From: Rhodovulum sp. 12E13
GTDB lineage: Bacteria > Pseudomonadota > Alphaproteobacteria > Rhodobacterales > Rhodobacteraceae
Direction: 5' to 3'
Assembly (NCBI RefSeq): GCF_003340565.1
Contig: NZ_QPLK01000007.1
Location: forward strand, 62,001-126,000
Length of the DNA stretch: 64,000 nucleotides
In this document: positions 55,533-64,000 of the stretch, piece by piece
How the letters are laid out: every line of letters starts with the position of its first letter
Position numbering within the stretch: the first letter of the stretch is position 1
The notes under the pieces: generated by a model
Told to the model about the DNA's origin: nothing
What the model saw: only the letters and a program-made list of their open reading frames with translations
Database searches by the model: none
Position numbers and translations under genes: made by a program

Positions 55533-56678
55533 ATGCCGCATCCATCGACGAGATTAAATAAGATTTTCAGCGGTCATGCCAGTGCCGGATGGCCGTTCCG
55601 GGGCCTGCGGGGGGCGCTGGCGGTGTCTGTCGCCGCGATCGGCGCAGCGGGCGTCGCGCGGGCCGAGGTGCCGCACGTGGCCGTCGACATCGCGCCGGTC
55701 CATTCGCTGGTGGCGCAGGTGATGGGCGATCTGGGCACTCCGGAGCTCGTCCTGCCGCCCGGCGCGTCGCCCCACGGCTACGCCTTGCGCCCCTCCGAGG
55801 CGCGCGCCCTGCAGGAGGCCGATCTGGTCGTGTGGGTCGGGCCGGGGCTGACCCCGTGGCTCTCCTCTGCGCTGGGCGCGCTCGCGGGCGATGCCGCCGT
55901 GCTCGAGGCGATGGAAGCCGAGGGCGTGACCCTTCTCGACATGCGGGAGAGCGCGGTCTTTCCGGGCCACGACCACGATCATGGCGACACCCATGCCGAG
56001 GCGCACGATCACGACCATGACCATGACCATGACCATGAGCACGATCACGCCGAGGCGGATGCGCACGATCATGACCACGATCATGAGCATGATCACGCCG
56101 AGGCCGAGGCGCATGACCACGGCCATGCCGAGGAGCATGCGCACGACCACGACCACGGCCAGCATGACCCCCATGTCTGGCTGCACCCGGACAACGCGAC
56201 GGCGATCGTCCGTGCCGTGGCCGACGCCCTGTCGGAGATCGACCCCGACAATGCCGCCGTCTACGCGGCCAATGCCGGGGCGGCCGCGGAGCGGATCGGC
56301 GCGCTCGAGGCCGAGCTCTCGACCAGGCTCGCGCCGGTGCAGGGCCTGCCCTTCGTCGTCTTCCACGACGGGTACCAGTATTTCGAGGCCGCCTTCGGGC
56401 TCGAGGCGGCGGGCGCCATCTCGATGAGCGATGCGCGGATGCCGTCGGCGGCGCGGCTGGCGCAGGTGCGCGACCGGATCGAAGAGCTCGGCGCGGCCTG
56501 CGTGGCGGCCGAGCCCCAGTTCGACCCCGGCCTCGTCGCGGCGGTGGCCGAGGGCGTCGACGTGCGCACCGCCGTGCTCGACCCGCTCGGCATGGCGCTC
56601 GAGCCGGGCGCGGAGCTCTACGGCGCGATGATGCGCGACCTCGCCTCGGCGCTCGTCGGCTGCGGCGCCGACAGCTGA
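55533..56678 (+). CDS. znuA: Zinc ABC transporter substrate-binding protein ZnuA
   Basis: A 381-aa periplasmic zinc receptor. A signal peptide ends near ARA-EVP. The cluster A-I fold has His ligands in PVHSLVAQV, SPHGYALRPS and DPHVWLHP. Between residues 146 and 213 is a very long His/Asp-rich loop, made of repeated HDHDHDH, HEHDHAEA units, thought to capture or buffer zinc. The loop-encoding DNA is itself a near-repeat (two similar blocks), longer than in most ZnuA. GGAGGGG precedes ATG 55533. Divergent from zur and presumably repressed by it in zinc sufficiency. Confidence 0.95.
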   Translation: MPHPSTRLNKIFSGHASAGWPFRGLRGALAVSVAAIGAAGVARAEVPHVAVDIAPVHSLVAQVMGDLGTPELVLPPGASPHGYALRPSEARALQEADLVVWVGPGLTPWLSSALGALAGDAAVLEAMEAEGVTLLDMRESAVFPGHDHDHGDTHAEAHDHDHDHDHDHEHDHAEADAHDHDHDHEHDHAEAEAHDHGHAEEHAHDHDHGQHDPHVWLHPDNATAIVRAVADALSEIDPDNAAVYAANAGAAAERIGALEAELSTRLAPVQGLPFVVFHDGYQYFEAAFGLEAAGAISMSDARMPSAARLAQVRDRIEELGAACVAAEPQFDPGLVAAVAEGVDVRTAVLDPLGMALEPGAELYGAMMRDLASALVGCGADS

Positions 56679-56710
56679 GGGGGCGGGGCGGCGGCCTGCT
56701 CGCCGCCCCC
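56679..56710. terminator. Hairpin between convergent znuA and Impact-N gene
   Basis: GGGGGCGG (56679-56686) pairs with 56703-56710 across a 16-base loop, immediately after the znuA stop and 10 bp before the end of the convergent gene. Confidence 0.45.
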
Positions 56711-56720
56711 AGCCGCCGCC

Positions 56721-57083
56721 CTAGCCGCCGCCCTCGGCCCGCGCGTCGAGATAGGCGCGCACCGCGGTCTGGACATGGCGGAAGCGGTCGCCGCCCAGCG
56801 GCGTGCCGCCGAACCAGCGGGTGACGACCACGATGTGGTCTCTCACCCCGTCGCGCTCCAGCATCCGCAGGATGGTCATGCCCGCGCCGGCCTCGCCGTC
56901 GTCGTTCTTGATCGGGCCGTCCTCGGTCAGCACCGCCCACGAATTGTGCGTCGCACGGGCGAACTTCTTTCTCCGCTTCAGCGCCTTGACGAAATCCCGC
57001 GCTTCCTCGGACGATCGGCAGGGGCCGCCCGCGACGGCGTATCTCGACCCGCGGTCGGAGAGGATGCCCTCGAGCACACGCAT
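56721..57083 (-). CDS. Impact-N (UPF0029/YigZ N-terminal) domain protein
   Basis: A 120-aa protein containing only the Impact-N fold: GGPCRSSEEARDFVKALK, NSWAVL, NDDGEAGAGMTILRML and VVVTRWFGGTPLGG. Bacterial YigZ proteins usually have about 200 aa with a second C-terminal domain, absent here. The function in bacteria is unclear; the eukaryotic IMPACT relative binds the Gcn2 pathway. Monocistronic, divergent from the thioesterase gene. Confidence 0.86.
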   Translation of the reverse strand: MRVLEGILSDRGSRYAVAGGPCRSSEEARDFVKALKRRKKFARATHNSWAVLTEDGPIKNDDGEAGAGMTILRMLERDGVRDHIVVVTRWFGGTPLGGDRFRHVQTAVRAYLDARAEGGG

Positions 57084-57193
57084 GTCTGCCGCTTACGCGG
57101 CGGCGGGGGCGGGAGCAACCCGCGCTCCCCTCTCGCCGCCAGGGCAGCGGGCGGCTAGGCTCGCGCGGGGACGGCAGAGAGGGGCAGGGCGCC

Positions 57194-57610
57194 ATGACCG
57201 AAGACGACCGAACGCGCAGACTCGCGGAAGAGCAGCCTCCGTTCGCGCGGCTGATGGGCCTGCGCCTCGTCTCGGCCACGCCCGACCGGCTGGTGGCCGA
57301 GATCGAGGTCGTGGCGGATCTCACCAACCGCAACGGCACGCTGCATGGCGGGGCGGTCATGGCGATCGCCGACAACCTCGGCGGCACGGCGACGGTGCTC
57401 AACATCGCCGACGACGAGCGGACGGTGACCATCGAGAGCAAGACGAACTTCATTCGCACCGTGCCGGTGGGCGACACGGTGCGGGCCGTGACCGAGCCGC
57501 TGCACAAGGGCCGCACGACGATGGTCTGGCAGACGCGCATCGCCCGCGGCGACGGCACCCTCGCCGCCATCGTCACCCAGACCCAGATGGTCCTGCGCCC
57601 CGGCGGCTGA
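57194..57610 (+). CDS. PaaI family hotdog thioesterase
   Basis: A 138-aa single hotdog-domain protein. The signature NGTLHGGAVMAIADNLGG is the PaaI/YdiI helix with its HGG motif, followed by TIESKTNFIRTVPVGD. It should hydrolyse an acyl- or aryl-CoA thioester. No phenylacetate or other CoA pathway genes are near, so the substrate is open. A hairpin (57760-57781) lies between it and the convergent hemB. Confidence 0.9.
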   Translation: MTEDDRTRRLAEEQPPFARLMGLRLVSATPDRLVAEIEVVADLTNRNGTLHGGAVMAIADNLGGTATVLNIADDERTVTIESKTNFIRTVPVGDTVRAVTEPLHKGRTTMVWQTRIARGDGTLAAIVTQTQMVLRPGG

Positions 57611-57759
57611 CGCCTCCGGCATATGCGCCCAGCGGCCATCGCCGACTTCGGACAGGCGGCCAGGCCGGGGACCGGGCGGCGCGCGCAGGCGAGGGATGCA
57701 GGGGCGGGCGGGCCGATGGCGAAGCCGAGGTCCGCGCGGGCCTGCTCGGTCCCTGTCGG

Positions 57760-57781
57760 CGGTCCCCGTCGGTGGGGACCG
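57760..57781. terminator. Hairpin between thioesterase and hemB
   Basis: CGGTCCCC and its complement GGGGACCG form an 8-bp stem with a 6-base loop, in the 230-bp gap between convergent genes. It could serve either gene, and lies 60 bp past the hemB stop. Confidence 0.4.
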
Positions 57782-57840
57782 TCCGGGGCGTCACGTCGGA
57801 GGGCGCCGCCCGAGCCGGTGCTCGACGGGTGTCGCCGGGT

Positions 57841-58842
57841 TCAGCCGGCGCGCAGGCGCCGCGCCGCGTCGGGGGCGAAATAGGTGAGGATGCCGTCGCA
57901 GCCTGAGCGCTTGAAGGCCATCAGGCTTTCCATCATCACCGCCGCGCCGTCGACCCAGCCGTTCGCGGCGGCGGCCTTGAGCATCGCGTACTCGCCCGAC
58001 ACCTGGTAGGCGTAGGTCGGCGCGCCGAAGGCGTCCTTCACCCGCCGGCAGATGTCGAGATAGGCCAGCCCCGGCTTGATCATCACCATGTCGGCGCCTT
58101 CGGCCAGGTCGCGCTCGATCAGCCGGATCGCCTCGTCGCTGTTGGCCGGGTCCATCTGGTAGGTCTTCTTGTCGCCTTTCAGCGCGCCCGATGCCCCCAC
58201 CGCGTCGCGGAACGGCCCGTAGAAGGCCGAGGCGTATTTCGCCGCGTAGGAGAGGATGGCGACATCCGTGTGCCCCGCCGCCTCGAGCGCGCGGCGCATC
58301 GCGCCGATGCGGCCGTCCATCATGTCGGACGGGCCGAGGATGTCGGCCCCCGCCTCGGCCTGCGCCAGCGCCATCTTCACCAGCGCGTCGACCGTCTCGT
58401 CGTTGACGATCACCCCGTCCCGCACGATCCCGTCGTGGCCGAGCGCATTGTAGGGGTCGAGCGCGATGTCGGTCATGACCGCCACCTCCGGAACCGCGGC
58501 CTTGACCGCGCGGATCGCCCGGTTGGCGAGGTTGTCGGGGTTCCACGCCTCCTCGCAGCCTTCCGTCTTGAGCGCGGGATCGGTGTAGGGAAACAGGCAG
58601 ATCGCCGGGATGCCGAGGTCGCGCGCCTCTTCGGCCGCCTCCACGATGCCATCGACCGAGCGGCGCACGACGCCGGGCATCGAGGGCACCTCCTCGCGCA
58701 CGCGCGTGCCGTCGCGCACGAAGAGCGGCCAGATCAGGTCGCCGGGCGTCAGGTGGGTCTCGCGCACCAGCGCTCGGAGCGGTTCGGTGCGGCGCAGCCG
58801 GCGCGGCCTGCCGGCGGGGTAGGGGGCTTGGGTAGGGCGCAT
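57841..58842 (-). CDS. hemB: Delta-aminolevulinic acid dehydratase (porphobilinogen synthase)
   Basis: A 333-aa enzyme joining two aminolevulinates in haem and chlorophyll synthesis. The two active-site Lys are in SYAAKYASAFYGP and MIKPGLAYLD (Schiff base). The Cys-rich zinc site of mammalian and E. coli enzymes is replaced by an Asp/Pro-type sequence (LFPYTDPALKTEGCEEAWNPD), as in the Mg- or metal-independent group that includes Rhodobacter. ATG 58842 is chosen. Divergent from the SufBCD-associated protein across 255 bp. Confidence 0.96.
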   Translation of the reverse strand: MRPTQAPYPAGRPRRLRRTEPLRALVRETHLTPGDLIWPLFVRDGTRVREEVPSMPGVVRRSVDGIVEAAEEARDLGIPAICLFPYTDPALKTEGCEEAWNPDNLANRAIRAVKAAVPEVAVMTDIALDPYNALGHDGIVRDGVIVNDETVDALVKMALAQAEAGADILGPSDMMDGRIGAMRRALEAAGHTDVAILSYAAKYASAFYGPFRDAVGASGALKGDKKTYQMDPANSDEAIRLIERDLAEGADMVMIKPGLAYLDICRRVKDAFGAPTYAYQVSGEYAMLKAAAANGWVDGAAVMMESLMAFKRSGCDGILTYFAPDAARRLRAG

Positions 58843-59097
58843 CGCGTCGTCTTCTTCCGGCCTCGGGAGCGCCGCGACGTTGCATGGATCGGGGGCCATC
58901 TCAAGGGTTACAATCCGCGCACGGCGCCAGTAGTGTCCAGCCGCCGGAGCGACCCATGGCCGACCGCGGCCGCCAGGCACCAACCCGGCACGACGCTGGC
59001 ACGGGGGCGACACGGCACGGCAGGCGCCCGGCACGCGGCGCGTTGACCGCCAGGGAAAGACCGGTAACGACCGGCGCACGAGGGAGAGCAGCCGCCC

Positions 59098-59616
59098 GTG
59101 CAGGAACTGTACCGCACCGTCACCGAGGTGATCGACCTCCGGTCGTTCTCGAACCTGTGGTTCTGGATCGCGCTTGCCGTCGTCTGGTCGACCGCCTCGC
59201 ACTACGTGCTTGGCGTCCCTTACGACATGATAACCCGCGCCCGGCGCGACGGCGGCGAGGCCGAGGAGGACCTGCGCGACATGGTGCGGGTCAACGTCAA
59301 CCGCCTGCTGCACATCGCCGAGTCGGCCGGTCTGTGGCTTCTCGCCCTGGCCTGTTTCGCCCTGACGACGCTGGCCATCGTGGGCTTCGTCTATGGCATC
59401 GAGTTCGCCCAGGCGCTGTTCCTGCTCGGCTTTCCCCTCTCCATCGTCTTCGCGCTGTCGCTGCGCACGGCGCGCCGCATCCGCGCGGCCGACGGCGAGG
59501 GGCTGCACCGCGTTCTCGTGCGCCATCGGCTCTCGGTTCAGGCCGTCGGCGTTGTCTCGATCTTCGTGACCGCGATGTGGGGAATGTGGCAGAACATGGT
59601 GATCGGCCCGATCTGA
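59098..59616 (+). CDS. Four-helix membrane protein annotated in Rhodobacteraceae as 'component of SufBCD complex'
   Basis: A 172-aa protein with about four hydrophobic helices. It begins ELYRTVTEVIDLRSFSNLWFWIALAV and ends with FVTAMWGMWQNM, matching the rhodobacterial family that carries this label, as I recall it. No suf genes are near, and the biochemical role is unverified. The start is a GTG (59098) with a GGGAGAGCA stretch upstream. Followed at 140 bp by an unrelated solute-binding protein. Confidence 0.7.
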   Translation: MQELYRTVTEVIDLRSFSNLWFWIALAVVWSTASHYVLGVPYDMITRARRDGGEAEEDLRDMVRVNVNRLLHIAESAGLWLLALACFALTTLAIVGFVYGIEFAQALFLLGFPLSIVFALSLRTARRIRAADGEGLHRVLVRHRLSVQAVGVVSIFVTAMWGMWQNMVIGPI

Positions 59617-59756
59617 GCCTGCCCGGTTTGGCGGCACGCGTGCCGCGCCCCGTGTCGCATCGGCCTGCCGCCATTCGCTCCGCTGCCCTCGGGACTCCCA
59701 TCGCCGCACCGATGCCCTACCCTTGCGACAGCGTTGAACGGCACAGGGAGAAAGGG

Positions 59757-61619
59757 ATGGGTGTCAGGGGCGATGGACCAGCGGTGAGGCTGGCGCTCGC
59801 GATCGCGGCGGCGGTGGGGCTCGCGAGCGGCGCGGCGGCGCAGGAGACGATCGAGAGCCACGGCTTCTCGCCCTTCGGCGAGCTCAAGTATCCACCCGGC
59901 TTCCCGCATTTCGACTATGTCGATCCAGACGCGCCGAAAGGGGGCGAGATCAGCTTTCGCGGCACCGGTGCCAGCCGCACCTTCGACAGCCTCAATGCCT
60001 TCGTGCTGGCCGGCGAGCCCGCTCAGGGCCTTACCCGTCTCTACGACACGCTGCTCGCCCGCGCCTATGACGAGCCCGACGCCGCCTACGGCCTGCTGGC
60101 CGAGCGCATCGCGTATCCCGCAGACCGCTCCTTCGTGATCTTTCACCTCCGCCCCGAGGCGCGCTTTTCCGACGGCGAGCCCGTTACGGCGGAAGACGTG
60201 GCCTTCACCCTCGCGACGCTGGCCGAGGACGGGCTGCCCGCCTACCGCCTCCTGCTCGACGACGTTTCGGGCACCGAGATCCTTGGCGAGCACGCCATCC
60301 GGGTCGACTTCCGCGATGGCGCGATGACGCGCGACCTGCCGGGCGAGGTCGGGCAGATCCCGATCCTGCCCGCGCATTACTACGAGTCGGTCGATTTCAC
60401 CCGCTCGACCATGGAGCCGCCCGTGGGGTCCGGCCCCTTCGCAGTTGCCGACGCCGATCCCGGTCGGTCGATCACCTATTGCCTGCGCGACGATTACTGG
60501 GGTGCCGACCTGCCCGTGAACGTGGGCAAGGACAATTTCCAGTGCGTCGTCTACGAATACTTCGCCGACAACGTCGCCGCCTTCGAGGCGCTGAAATCGG
60601 GACAATACCTGTTCCACGAGGAATTCACCTCGGCCCAGTGGGCGACGGGCTACGACTTCCCCGCGCTCGATGCGGGCTGGGTCGTGCAGGAGGTGATCCC
60701 CGACAACCGCCCCTCGGGCACGCAGGGCTTCTGGATCAACACCCGCAAGGAGAAGTTCCAGGATGTGCGCGTGCGGCAGGCGCTGGGGCGCATGTTCAAC
60801 TTCGAATGGTCGAACGAGCAGCTCTTCTACGGGCTCTACGAGCGCACCGACAGCTTCTTCGAGAACTCCGACATGGAGGCGCGGGGCCTGCCAGAAGGGG
60901 CCGAACTCGCCCTGCTGGAGGAGTTCCGCGACCAGTTGCCGGAAGAGATCTTCACCCAGCCCGCCTTCGTGCCGTCGGTGAGCGCGCCACGTCTCGGCGA
61001 TCGCAACGCGGTGCGCGAGGCCTCGGCCCTGCTGGACGAGGCCGGCTGGTCGCCGGGCGACGACGGGATGCGCCGCAACGCGGACGGCGAGGTGCTGAGC
61101 GTCGAGTTCATCTCAGACAGCCCTGCCTTCGGGCGGATCGTGCTTCCCTACGTCGAGAACCTGCGCCGCATCGGGGTGGATGCCGAATGGGTGCAGATCG
61201 ACAGCGCCCAGATGCAGCAGCGGCAGGAGACCTTCGACTACGACATGACGGTGGCGCGGCTGGTGGTGGGCAACACGCCCTCGGTCGAGCTGCGCAACAT
61301 CTACGGCTCGGCCAGCGCCGACCAGCCCGGCTCGTTCAACCTGTCGGGCGTGTCCGATCCGGTGGTCGACGCGCTGATCGACCGCGTCGTTGGCGCCGGC
61401 AGCCGCGACGAGATGCTGGCCGCCGCCCGCGCGCTCGACCGGGTGCTGCGCTCGCAGCACATCTGGGTCTCGAACTGGTCGAAGGCCGCGCACTGGCTCG
61501 CCTACTGGGACGTGTTCGGCCGCCCCGAGCTCAAGCCCGACTACATCCGCGGCGAGGATTACTGGTGGTTCGAGCCCGCGAAGATGGAGGCGCTGCGCGC
61601 GGAGGGCGCCCTGCGCTGA
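59757..61619 (+). CDS. ABC transporter solute-binding protein, family 5 (YejA-like)
   Basis: A 620-aa periplasmic protein. The signal peptide ends near AAA-QET, followed by ESHGFSPFGELKYPPGF and FDYVDPDAPKGG, typical of the YejA-like branch of extracellular solute-binding family 5. It also has RFSDGEPVTAEDV and GSGPFAV. YejA-type receptors serve oligopeptide or microcin-type import by YejABEF. No permease or ATPase gene lies beside it, so either it is an orphan receptor or the membrane parts are elsewhere. AGGGAGAAAGGG precedes ATG 59757. Confidence 0.88.
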   Translation: MGVRGDGPAVRLALAIAAAVGLASGAAAQETIESHGFSPFGELKYPPGFPHFDYVDPDAPKGGEISFRGTGASRTFDSLNAFVLAGEPAQGLTRLYDTLLARAYDEPDAAYGLLAERIAYPADRSFVIFHLRPEARFSDGEPVTAEDVAFTLATLAEDGLPAYRLLLDDVSGTEILGEHAIRVDFRDGAMTRDLPGEVGQIPILPAHYYESVDFTRSTMEPPVGSGPFAVADADPGRSITYCLRDDYWGADLPVNVGKDNFQCVVYEYFADNVAAFEALKSGQYLFHEEFTSAQWATGYDFPALDAGWVVQEVIPDNRPSGTQGFWINTRKEKFQDVRVRQALGRMFNFEWSNEQLFYGLYERTDSFFENSDMEARGLPEGAELALLEEFRDQLPEEIFTQPAFVPSVSAPRLGDRNAVREASALLDEAGWSPGDDGMRRNADGEVLSVEFISDSPAFGRIVLPYVENLRRIGVDAEWVQIDSAQMQQRQETFDYDMTVARLVVGNTPSVELRNIYGSASADQPGSFNLSGVSDPVVDALIDRVVGAGSRDEMLAAARALDRVLRSQHIWVSNWSKAAHWLAYWDVFGRPELKPDYIRGEDYWWFEPAKMEALRAEGALR

Positions 61620-61707
61620 AGCGCCATCGGCCCGGACGGCGCCCGCCCCCGGTGACGCCGGGCCGCCGCCCGGAGCCCGCGATCACGCTGCCGCCCGGGT
61701 CCGGGCA

Positions 61708-63141
61708 TCACGTGCCGCAGAAGGTGGCATGCACGACCTCGCTTTCCTCGGGCGGGCGCGTATAGGGGCGCGCCTTCGCGTCAGGGTCCGCGAAGGGTGA
61801 GGACAGCGCCGCGTGAAGCGCCCGCGCCGGCTCCAGGTCGCCGCCGAGCGCGGCGCGGATCGCCTCCTCCACCCGGTGATTGCGGGGGATGACGGCCGGG
61901 TTCGCCGCTGCCAGCCGGGCGGTCACGTCGCCCTCCTCGCGGGCGAGGCGAGCCTGCCAGTCGGCCTCCCAGGCCTCGAAGGGCGCGCGGTCGGCGAACC
62001 AGTCGCGCGCGGTGCCGTCGGCGAGCCCGCGGAAGACGTTGGTGAAGTCGGCCCGGGCCGCCGCCATCGCCTCGAGCAGGCGGATGGCGAGGTCGGCGTC
62101 GCCCTCCTCCTCTCGCGCGAGCCCCAGCTTGGCGCGAAACACGCGCGCCCATTCCGCCTGCGCGCGCTCGGGGTAGCGGTCCATCGCCGCCTGTGCCCGC
62201 GCGACGGCGCGGTCGGGGTCGGCGTCGATCAGCGGCAGCAGGCAAGTGGCGAACTGCGCGAGATTCCACGCCAGGATCTCGGGCTGACGGGCATAGGCGT
62301 AGCGCCCGCCGTGGTCGATCGATGAGAACACGGTCGCCGGGTGGTAGGCATCCATGAACGCGCAGGGGCCGTAGTCGATCGTCTCGCCCGAGACGGCGGT
62401 GTTGTCGGTGTTCATCACCCCGTGGATGAAGCCCAGCCCCATCCATTGCGCCACGAGCCGGGCCTGCGCGTCGATCACCGCCTCGAGCAGGGCGAGCGGG
62501 CCGTCGGCCTGCGGGTAATGGCGGGCGATGGCGTAGTCTGTCAGCGCGCGCAGCGCCTCGGTGTCGCCTCGGGCGGCGAAGAACTGGAACGTGCCCACCC
62601 GAATGTGGCTCGACGCCACGCGCGTCAGCACCCCGCCGGGGAAGGGACGCTCGCGCAGCACCGTCTCGCCCGTGGCGACCGCGGCGAGCGCCCGCGTCGT
62701 CGGCACGCCGAGCGCGTGCATCGCCTCCGAGACGAGGAACTCGCGGATCACCGGGCCGATCCACGCCCGTCCGTCGCCCATGCGGGAATACGGTGTGCGG
62801 CCCGAGCCCTTGAGCTGGAGGTCGCGGCGCCTGCCGTCGCGGCCCACGATCTCGCCCAGCAGGATCGCGCGCCCGTCGCCGAGCTGGGGCGAGAAGCCGC
62901 CGAACTGGTGGCCGGCATAGACCTGTGCCAGCGGGTCGGCGCCTTCGGGCACCGCGTTGCCCGCGAGCACCGCCACGCCCTCGTCACTGAGCAGCGCGTC
63001 GGGGTCGATGCCCAGCTCCTGCGCAAGGGCCCGGTTCAGCAGCAGCATCTCGGGCGCCTTCACGGGCTCGGGCGCCATCTTCGTGTAGAACCGCTCGGGC
63101 AGGGCGGCGTAGGTGTTGTCGAAGGGGACGTGAAGGTTCAT
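61708..63141 (-). CDS. selO: Protein adenylyltransferase SelO
   Basis: A 477-aa pseudokinase-fold enzyme that transfers AMP from ATP to protein hydroxyls. Family marks are [32 protein letters not shown], the active-site-region HGVMNTDN, and the DYGPCAFMD segment holding the metal Asp. The C-terminus ends in TFCGT, a Cys near the end comparable to the redox-active tail of known SelO. Convergent with the solute-binding protein gene, and downstream of the acetyltransferase on the same strand. Confidence 0.94.
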   Translation of the reverse strand: MNLHVPFDNTYAALPERFYTKMAPEPVKAPEMLLLNRALAQELGIDPDALLSDEGVAVLAGNAVPEGADPLAQVYAGHQFGGFSPQLGDGRAILLGEIVGRDGRRRDLQLKGSGRTPYSRMGDGRAWIGPVIREFLVSEAMHALGVPTTRALAAVATGETVLRERPFPGGVLTRVASSHIRVGTFQFFAARGDTEALRALTDYAIARHYPQADGPLALLEAVIDAQARLVAQWMGLGFIHGVMNTDNTAVSGETIDYGPCAFMDAYHPATVFSSIDHGGRYAYARQPEILAWNLAQFATCLLPLIDADPDRAVARAQAAMDRYPERAQAEWARVFRAKLGLAREEEGDADLAIRLLEAMAAARADFTNVFRGLADGTARDWFADRAPFEAWEADWQARLAREEGDVTARLAAANPAVIPRNHRVEEAIRAALGGDLEPARALHAALSSPFADPDAKARPYTRPPEESEVVHATFCGT

Positions 63142-63202
63142 GTCGCGCGGTCTCCGTCTGTCGGCGGAAACGTATGAAGCCACGGCCCGTCGCGCCAGCC
63201 CC

Positions 63203-63649
63203 TCAGAGGCGCCGGTTCATCAGCATCAGGCGCCCGCGCCCCTCGAAGCCGAGCCCGACGTAGAGCCGTTCTGCCGGCCCGCCCCGCTCTACCTCCAGCG
63301 AGATGGCGGCGACGCCCGCGGTCCGGAGCGCGCCGATCAGCGCCTCGAGCGCCTCGCGCGCCATGCCGCGGCCGCGCACGGCCGGGCGGATCCAGATCTC
63401 GTCGAGCGTGGCATCCATGCCGCCGAACACCAGCGACCAGGAGAAGGTGACGGCCAGATAGCCGACCGGCGCCCGCTCCGGCCCGATGAGATAGACCGCG
63501 CCGTAAGGCGAGCCCTCGAGGAGGGGCATGAGCCCCGCGCGGCGGTGCTCGGGGTCACTCTCCACCGCCGTTTCGGCATGGAAGGCGGCCACCATCGGGT
63601 CGAGCCGGCCGAGCGCCTCGGCGCCGCACAGGTGGAGCCTCGCGCTCAC
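63203..63649 (-). CDS. GNAT family N-acetyltransferase
   Basis: A 148-aa acetyl-CoA-dependent acetyltransferase. The acetyl-CoA site is [17 protein letters not shown] (the R-x-x-G-x-G/A motif), followed by SLEVERGG and the family's C-terminal [10 protein letters not shown]. The GTG start at 63649 overlaps the stop of the upstream nucleoside hydrolase (GTGA), a probable operon. The substrate is unknown. Further in-frame codons upstream belong to the neighbour's antisense register and are not family-like. Confidence 0.88.
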   Translation of the reverse strand: MSARLHLCGAEALGRLDPMVAAFHAETAVESDPEHRRAGLMPLLEGSPYGAVYLIGPERAPVGYLAVTFSWSLVFGGMDATLDEIWIRPAVRGRGMAREALEALIGALRTAGVAAISLEVERGGPAERLYVGLGFEGRGRLMLMNRRL

Positions 63650-64000
63650 AGGCGGGCCAGCCGCTCGGTCAGCAGGCGGAAGAAGGCGTCGGCGTCGACG
63701 TGGCCGACGAAATGCGCGTTGGCCGGGCGGTCGGTCACGCCCCACCAGTCGGCCACGGTCATCCCGCGGGTGAGCTCCGAGACCGTCTCGATCTCGACGT
63801 TGATCCGCCGCCCGCTGAACAGGTCGGGCGCGAGCAGGTGCGCGATCACGCAGGGATCATGCAGGGGCCCGCCGGCGCCGCCATACTTCTCCAGGTCGAA
63901 GCGCTCGTAGAAGTCGAGCCAGCCGGCCACGGCGCGCGCGACCGGCGTGCCGATCCCGGCGATGGCCTGCAGGCGGTCGGGGGTGATCAACGCCCTGTGG
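63646..64000 (-). CDS. Nucleoside hydrolase, C-terminal part (5' end outside window)
   Basis: The frame continues beyond the right edge, so only the last 117 codons are visible. The residues THRALITPDRL-like opening (HRALITPDRL), DPCVIAHLLAPDLF and VEIETVSELTRGMTV match the C-terminal third of inosine-uridine-preferring nucleoside hydrolases (about 310 aa in full). The conserved HDP is replaced by LHDPC, as is normal, with the His and Asp of the active site present. Overlaps the acetyltransferase start by four bases. Confidence 0.88.
   Translation of the reverse strand, partial: HRALITPDRLQAIAGIGTPVARAVAGWLDFYERFDLEKYGGAGGPLHDPCVIAHLLAPDLFSGRRINVEIETVSELTRGMTVADWWGVTDRPANAHFVGHVDADAFFRLLTERLARL

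Noticed and set aside
56000-56160. Repeated CATGACCA-type units as a CRISPR-like array
   Set aside because: The units are in-frame codons for His and Asp in ZnuA, without spacers or cas genes.

Overview
The window is a 64 kb piece of a very GC-rich chromosome from an alphaproteobacterium, almost certainly Rhodobacteraceae (roseobacter/rhodobacter group). The basis is gene content and order: trkA-trkH-hfq-hflX, usg beside gyrA, the hisB-hisH-hisA run, the small membrane protein annotated in this family as a 'component of SufBCD complex', TRAP and TAXI transporters, and Flp pilins of the AVTVDW type. These assignments come from reading the sequence and recognising families; no database search was run.

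Layout. 1-6.1 kb: the end of a GGDEF-EAL protein, then K+ uptake (trkA, trkH), hfq and hflX. 6.2-10.6 kb: periplasmic penicillin-acylase-type amidase, a beta-hydroxyacid dehydrogenase and two small proteins of unknown function. 10.7-15.5 kb: acnA, a DUF1223 protein and an LpxR-like outer-membrane protein. 15.6-22.3 kb: gyrA, usg, a DsbB-type oxidase, a YqaA/VTT-type membrane protein and an orphan TRAP permease pair. 22.3-25.5 kb: tRNA-Leu(CAA) followed by a degraded, lower-GC accessory patch holding two broken transposases (IS5-like and IS1595-like), one intact GT-C-like membrane protein and an N-terminal fragment of a type I restriction-modification hsdM gene. 25.5-30.3 kb: DUF4389 protein, M19 dipeptidase, a secreted serralysin-like RTX metalloprotease with a striking leader hairpin, and a Gfo/Idh/MocA oxidoreductase. 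30.4-33.6 kb: cpaB and two Flp pilins, divergent from a lytic transglycosylase. 33.7-36.3 kb: hisA, hisH and hisB, with a gene-less 645-bp spacer. 36.4-44.6 kb: a stand-alone AsnC ligand-binding protein, a FIST sensor coupled to a degenerate hybrid kinase, and dnaE. 44.8-50.7 kb: ppsA and a TAXI-TRAP transporter. 51-53 kb: prmA, a small protein and ExoD. 53.1-56.7 kb: the zinc-uptake locus zur-znuC-znuB divergent from znuA around a palindromic Zur-box candidate. 56.7-64 kb: an Impact-N protein, thioesterase, hemB, the SufBCD-associated membrane protein, a family-5 solute-binding protein, selO, a GNAT acetyltransferase and the end of a nucleoside hydrolase.

Functionally most of the window is ordinary core genome: replication (dnaE, gyrA), translation and RNA (hfq, hflX, prmA), central carbon (acnA, ppsA), histidine and haem synthesis, and K+ and Zn uptake. 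The unusual parts are the tRNA-proximal graveyard, the FIST/degenerate-kinase pair, the protease leader in which a 16-bp stem covers the ribosome binding site, the Asp-Trp Flp pilins, and a dispersed double-hairpin repeat present after hisH and after dnaE. I found no CRISPR array, prophage, complete insertion sequence or biosynthetic gene cluster.
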